In this document: positions 7,148 through 8,808 of the stretch, piece by piece
Numbering within the stretch: position 1 is the stretch's first letter
Layout of the letters: the number at the start of each line of letters is the position of its first letter
Assembly: GCA_900553295.1 (NCBI GenBank)
Contig: USCR01000103.1
Coordinates: 1 to 8,808, forward strand
Source: an uncultured Eubacteriales bacterium
GTDB lineage: Bacteria > Bacillota > Clostridia > Christensenellales > Aristaeellaceae
DNA: 8,808 nucleotides
Reading direction: 5' to 3'
Made by a program: the position numbers and the translations under genes
Notes under the pieces: generated by a model
Databases searched by the model: none
What the model was told of the DNA's origin: nothing
The model's input: the letters and a program-made list of their open reading frames with translations, nothing else

Positions 7148-7815
7148 GAATGCTTGCGGTGTTCTGCAAAGGTGAACGGCTGCGGCATATTGGCCACCTG
7201 GACCTGATGCGCGCCATGCAGCGCGCCCTGCGCCGCAGTGAATTACCGGTAAGCTACAGCAAGGGGTTTAATCCTCACATTCTGCTGACCTTTGCTTCCG
7301 CGCTTTCCACGGGGGCATGGGGCAAGCGGGAAATCATGGACGTTACCCTGGAACGCGACATTTCTCCGGAAACCTTTATGGAGGCCATGAATGCGGCGCT
7401 TCCGGAGGATCTCCGGGTACTGTCTGCCCGTGCCATCGACGACCGTCACCCGGCATTGATGGCGATGGTGACAGCGGCGGAATACACCCTGACCGTGATG
7501 GACGAAAATGTGGCTGCTTCCCTGGCCGCTTGCAAGGATGGATTCCTAAGCCAGGAGGCCATTATTACCCCCCGCAAGACCAAGAGCGGGGTTAAGGACT
7601 GCGACGTGAAGCCGCTGATCCTGGCGCTGTCGGTTACGGGCAACCAGATACGGGCCAAGCTGTGCCTGACCGAAAGCACTTCCTGCAAGCCGGACATGCT
7701 GCTTAACGCCTGGTGCGTCTATGCCGGCTGCCCGGTGCCGCGTGTGCTGATTTGCCGTGAAAGCCTGTGGGGACAGGACGGCGCGGGGCAGCTGCAACCG
7801 CTGGAGACGCTGTAA
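7144..7815 (+). CDS. TIGR03936/DUF2344 radical SAM-linked protein
   Basis: A 223-residue protein of the family that accompanies or is fused to TIGR03960 radical SAM enzymes. The diagnostic N-terminal block is present: RHIGHLDLMRAMQRALRR (residues 14-31), then LPVSYSKGFNPH (34-45), with conserved H18, D20, N43 and H45. The usual NPHPKISFA reads NPHILLTFA here. The rest is less conserved. It has no signal peptide or membrane segment, so it is probably cytoplasmic. Its start ATG overlaps the upstream TGA as ATGA, which implies translational coupling. A GTG at 7135 and an ATG at 7150 are also in frame, but the ATGA start best matches family N-termini and has GAGGGGG 10 bases upstream. Its function is unknown; it may present a substrate to the radical SAM partner. 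Confidence 0.9.
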   Translation: MRMLAVFCKGERLRHIGHLDLMRAMQRALRRSELPVSYSKGFNPHILLTFASALSTGAWGKREIMDVTLERDISPETFMEAMNAALPEDLRVLSARAIDDRHPALMAMVTAAEYTLTVMDENVAASLAACKDGFLSQEAIITPRKTKSGVKDCDVKPLILALSVTGNQIRAKLCLTESTSCKPDMLLNAWCVYAGCPVPRVLICRESLWGQDGAGQLQPLETL

Positions 7816-7817
7816 AG

Positions 7818-8808
7818 ATGGAACGTATCATTTATGCGGAATGCGGTACGCACACGGCCCTGGCTGTGATGGAAAACGGGCGGCTGTGCGAATACCTGCC
7901 GGAGGCGCCCCTGGGGGAAGGGCTGGCTGAAACCATTTATAAGGGCCGTGTGGAACGGGTGGTACCCGGCATGCGTGCGGCCTTTGTTCAGCTGGGCCTG
8001 GAAAAGAACGGATTTTTACCGCTGGAGGAAAACAGCAAAACCGTCTCCTGGCCTGCGTTGCAGAGTGGGCAGGACGTGCTGGTACAGGTGAAAAAAGCTC
8101 CTACCGGAGAAAAAGGAGCCTTTCTTACCCGGGACATTACCCTGGCTGGAGAATATGTGATTCTGATGCCCATGAACCGCTATGTGGGCGTATCCGCACG
8201 GGTAACGGACCCCGAGGAGCGCCGTGCATTGCAGGAAGCAGGCCGGGAGATTGCGCAGGGACGCTTCGGTCTGGTAATGCGGCAGGCCGCGGCCCAGGCC
8301 CAGGAAGGGGAGATCCTTCGGGAATTGGAGGATCTGCGGCAACGCTGGGAAGCTGTTTCCCGGCGGGCGCCCACGGCGCACGTGCCCTCTGTGCTGGAAA
8401 AGCCGCGGGGAGCATTGACGCAGCTGCTGGACGATTACCTGCCCCGGGGAGTTACATCTCTGTTTACCAATGATCCGCACCTGGCGGAAAGCTGGGATGG
8501 GCGTTTGCCTACGCGGTACGTGCCGGAGATGCGGCTCAAGTGCGTGCCGGGCTTTGACAAGCAGCTTCAAGGCGCATTGCGCCGGAAGGTATGGCTTCCC
8601 AGTGGAGGAAATCTGTTTGTGGACCCCTGCGAAGCCATGACGGTATTTGACGTGAACAGCGCCAAGTTTACCGGGAAACGCGCCCTGGAGGAGACGATAT
8701 TCCGGCTGAACCTGGAAGCATGCCAGGAAATTGCCTGCCAGATCCGGTTGAGAAATCTGTCAGGGATCATACTCATTGATTTTGTGGACATGGAAACCGG
8801 GGAACACC
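7818..8808 (+). CDS. rng: Ribonuclease E/G, 3' end beyond window
   Basis: The frame is open from ATG 7818 to the window edge, 330 complete codons of a protein usually near 450-500 residues. Residues ~36-105 form the S1 RNA-binding domain, with TIYKGRVERVVPGMRAAFVQLGLEKNGFLPL. The catalytic region carries the two Mg-binding aspartates: D278 in MTVFDVNSA and D321 in IILIDFVDM. They are 43 residues apart, the same spacing as D303 and D346 of E. coli RNase E; the neighbouring Asn of DVNS is also kept. It is a single-strand endoribonuclease acting in rRNA and mRNA processing. The short N-terminal lead suggests RNase G architecture rather than long RNase E, but the C-terminus, including the zinc-link cysteines, is not visible. 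It begins 2 bases after the DUF2344 stop, so it is in the same operon and probably translationally coupled. The -GG- before the second Asp motif reads -SG- here. Confidence 0.94.
   Translation, partial: MERIIYAECGTHTALAVMENGRLCEYLPEAPLGEGLAETIYKGRVERVVPGMRAAFVQLGLEKNGFLPLEENSKTVSWPALQSGQDVLVQVKKAPTGEKGAFLTRDITLAGEYVILMPMNRYVGVSARVTDPEERRALQEAGREIAQGRFGLVMRQAAAQAQEGEILRELEDLRQRWEAVSRRAPTAHVPSVLEKPRGALTQLLDDYLPRGVTSLFTNDPHLAESWDGRLPTRYVPEMRLKCVPGFDKQLQGALRRKVWLPSGGNLFVDPCEAMTVFDVNSAKFTGKRALEETIFRLNLEACQEIACQIRLRNLSGIILIDFVDMETGEH

Noticed and set aside
1..8808. Mobile element, CRISPR array, tRNA or rRNA
   Set aside because: No spaced direct repeats, terminal inverted repeats flanking a transposase, integrase gene, tRNA cloverleaf or rRNA core sequence was seen on either strand.

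Overview
The window reads as ordinary chromosomal DNA from a fairly G+C-rich (by eye, mid-50s %) anaerobic Gram-positive bacterium, most likely class Clostridia (Bacillota). The reasons are strong AGGAGG-type ribosome binding sites, a Rex redox repressor, a VanW/YoaR-type cell-envelope protein, a U32 peptidase-family protein of the YrrO/TrhP type, and the Clostridia-typical order of two radical SAM-related genes followed by RNase E/G. I cannot name a genus. All six genes are on the + strand and coding is dense. No gap exceeds 300 bases, and I see no tRNA, rRNA, CRISPR array, insertion sequence or phage gene.

Layout: (1) positions 3-497, the C-terminal end of a U32-family protein whose start lies before the window. 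(2) A well-formed promoter (514-542) that overlaps a degenerate Rex-like operator, then rex (595-1227). (3) A short spacer with two mutually exclusive hairpins, then a membrane-anchored VanW-domain protein (1295-3052) closed by a strong intrinsic terminator (3064-3101). (4) A cytoplasmic GH42 beta-galactosidase (3153-5171) standing alone, with both catalytic glutamates and the four-cysteine metal site. (5) A second good promoter (5243-5271) driving a tight operon: a TIGR03960-type radical SAM protein (5306-7147, TTG start), a TIGR03936/DUF2344 'radical SAM-linked' protein (7144-7815, ATGA overlap), and RNase E/G (from 7818, running off the window end).

Functionally, rex would sense the NADH/NAD+ ratio and repress fermentation genes, possibly including itself. 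The VanW protein presumably acts at the cell wall. The GH42 enzyme would hydrolyse beta-galactosides already imported into the cell. The last operon joins RNA processing (RNase E/G) to a radical SAM pair whose substrate is, to my knowledge, not established. In many Clostridia ribosomal protein genes rplU and rpmA follow, but they would lie outside this window.

I found no convincing undescribed system. The best candidates for a second look are the radical SAM/DUF2344/RNase operon with an altered C-terminal cysteine motif, the promoter-embedded Rex-like site, and the alternative hairpins between rex and the VanW gene.
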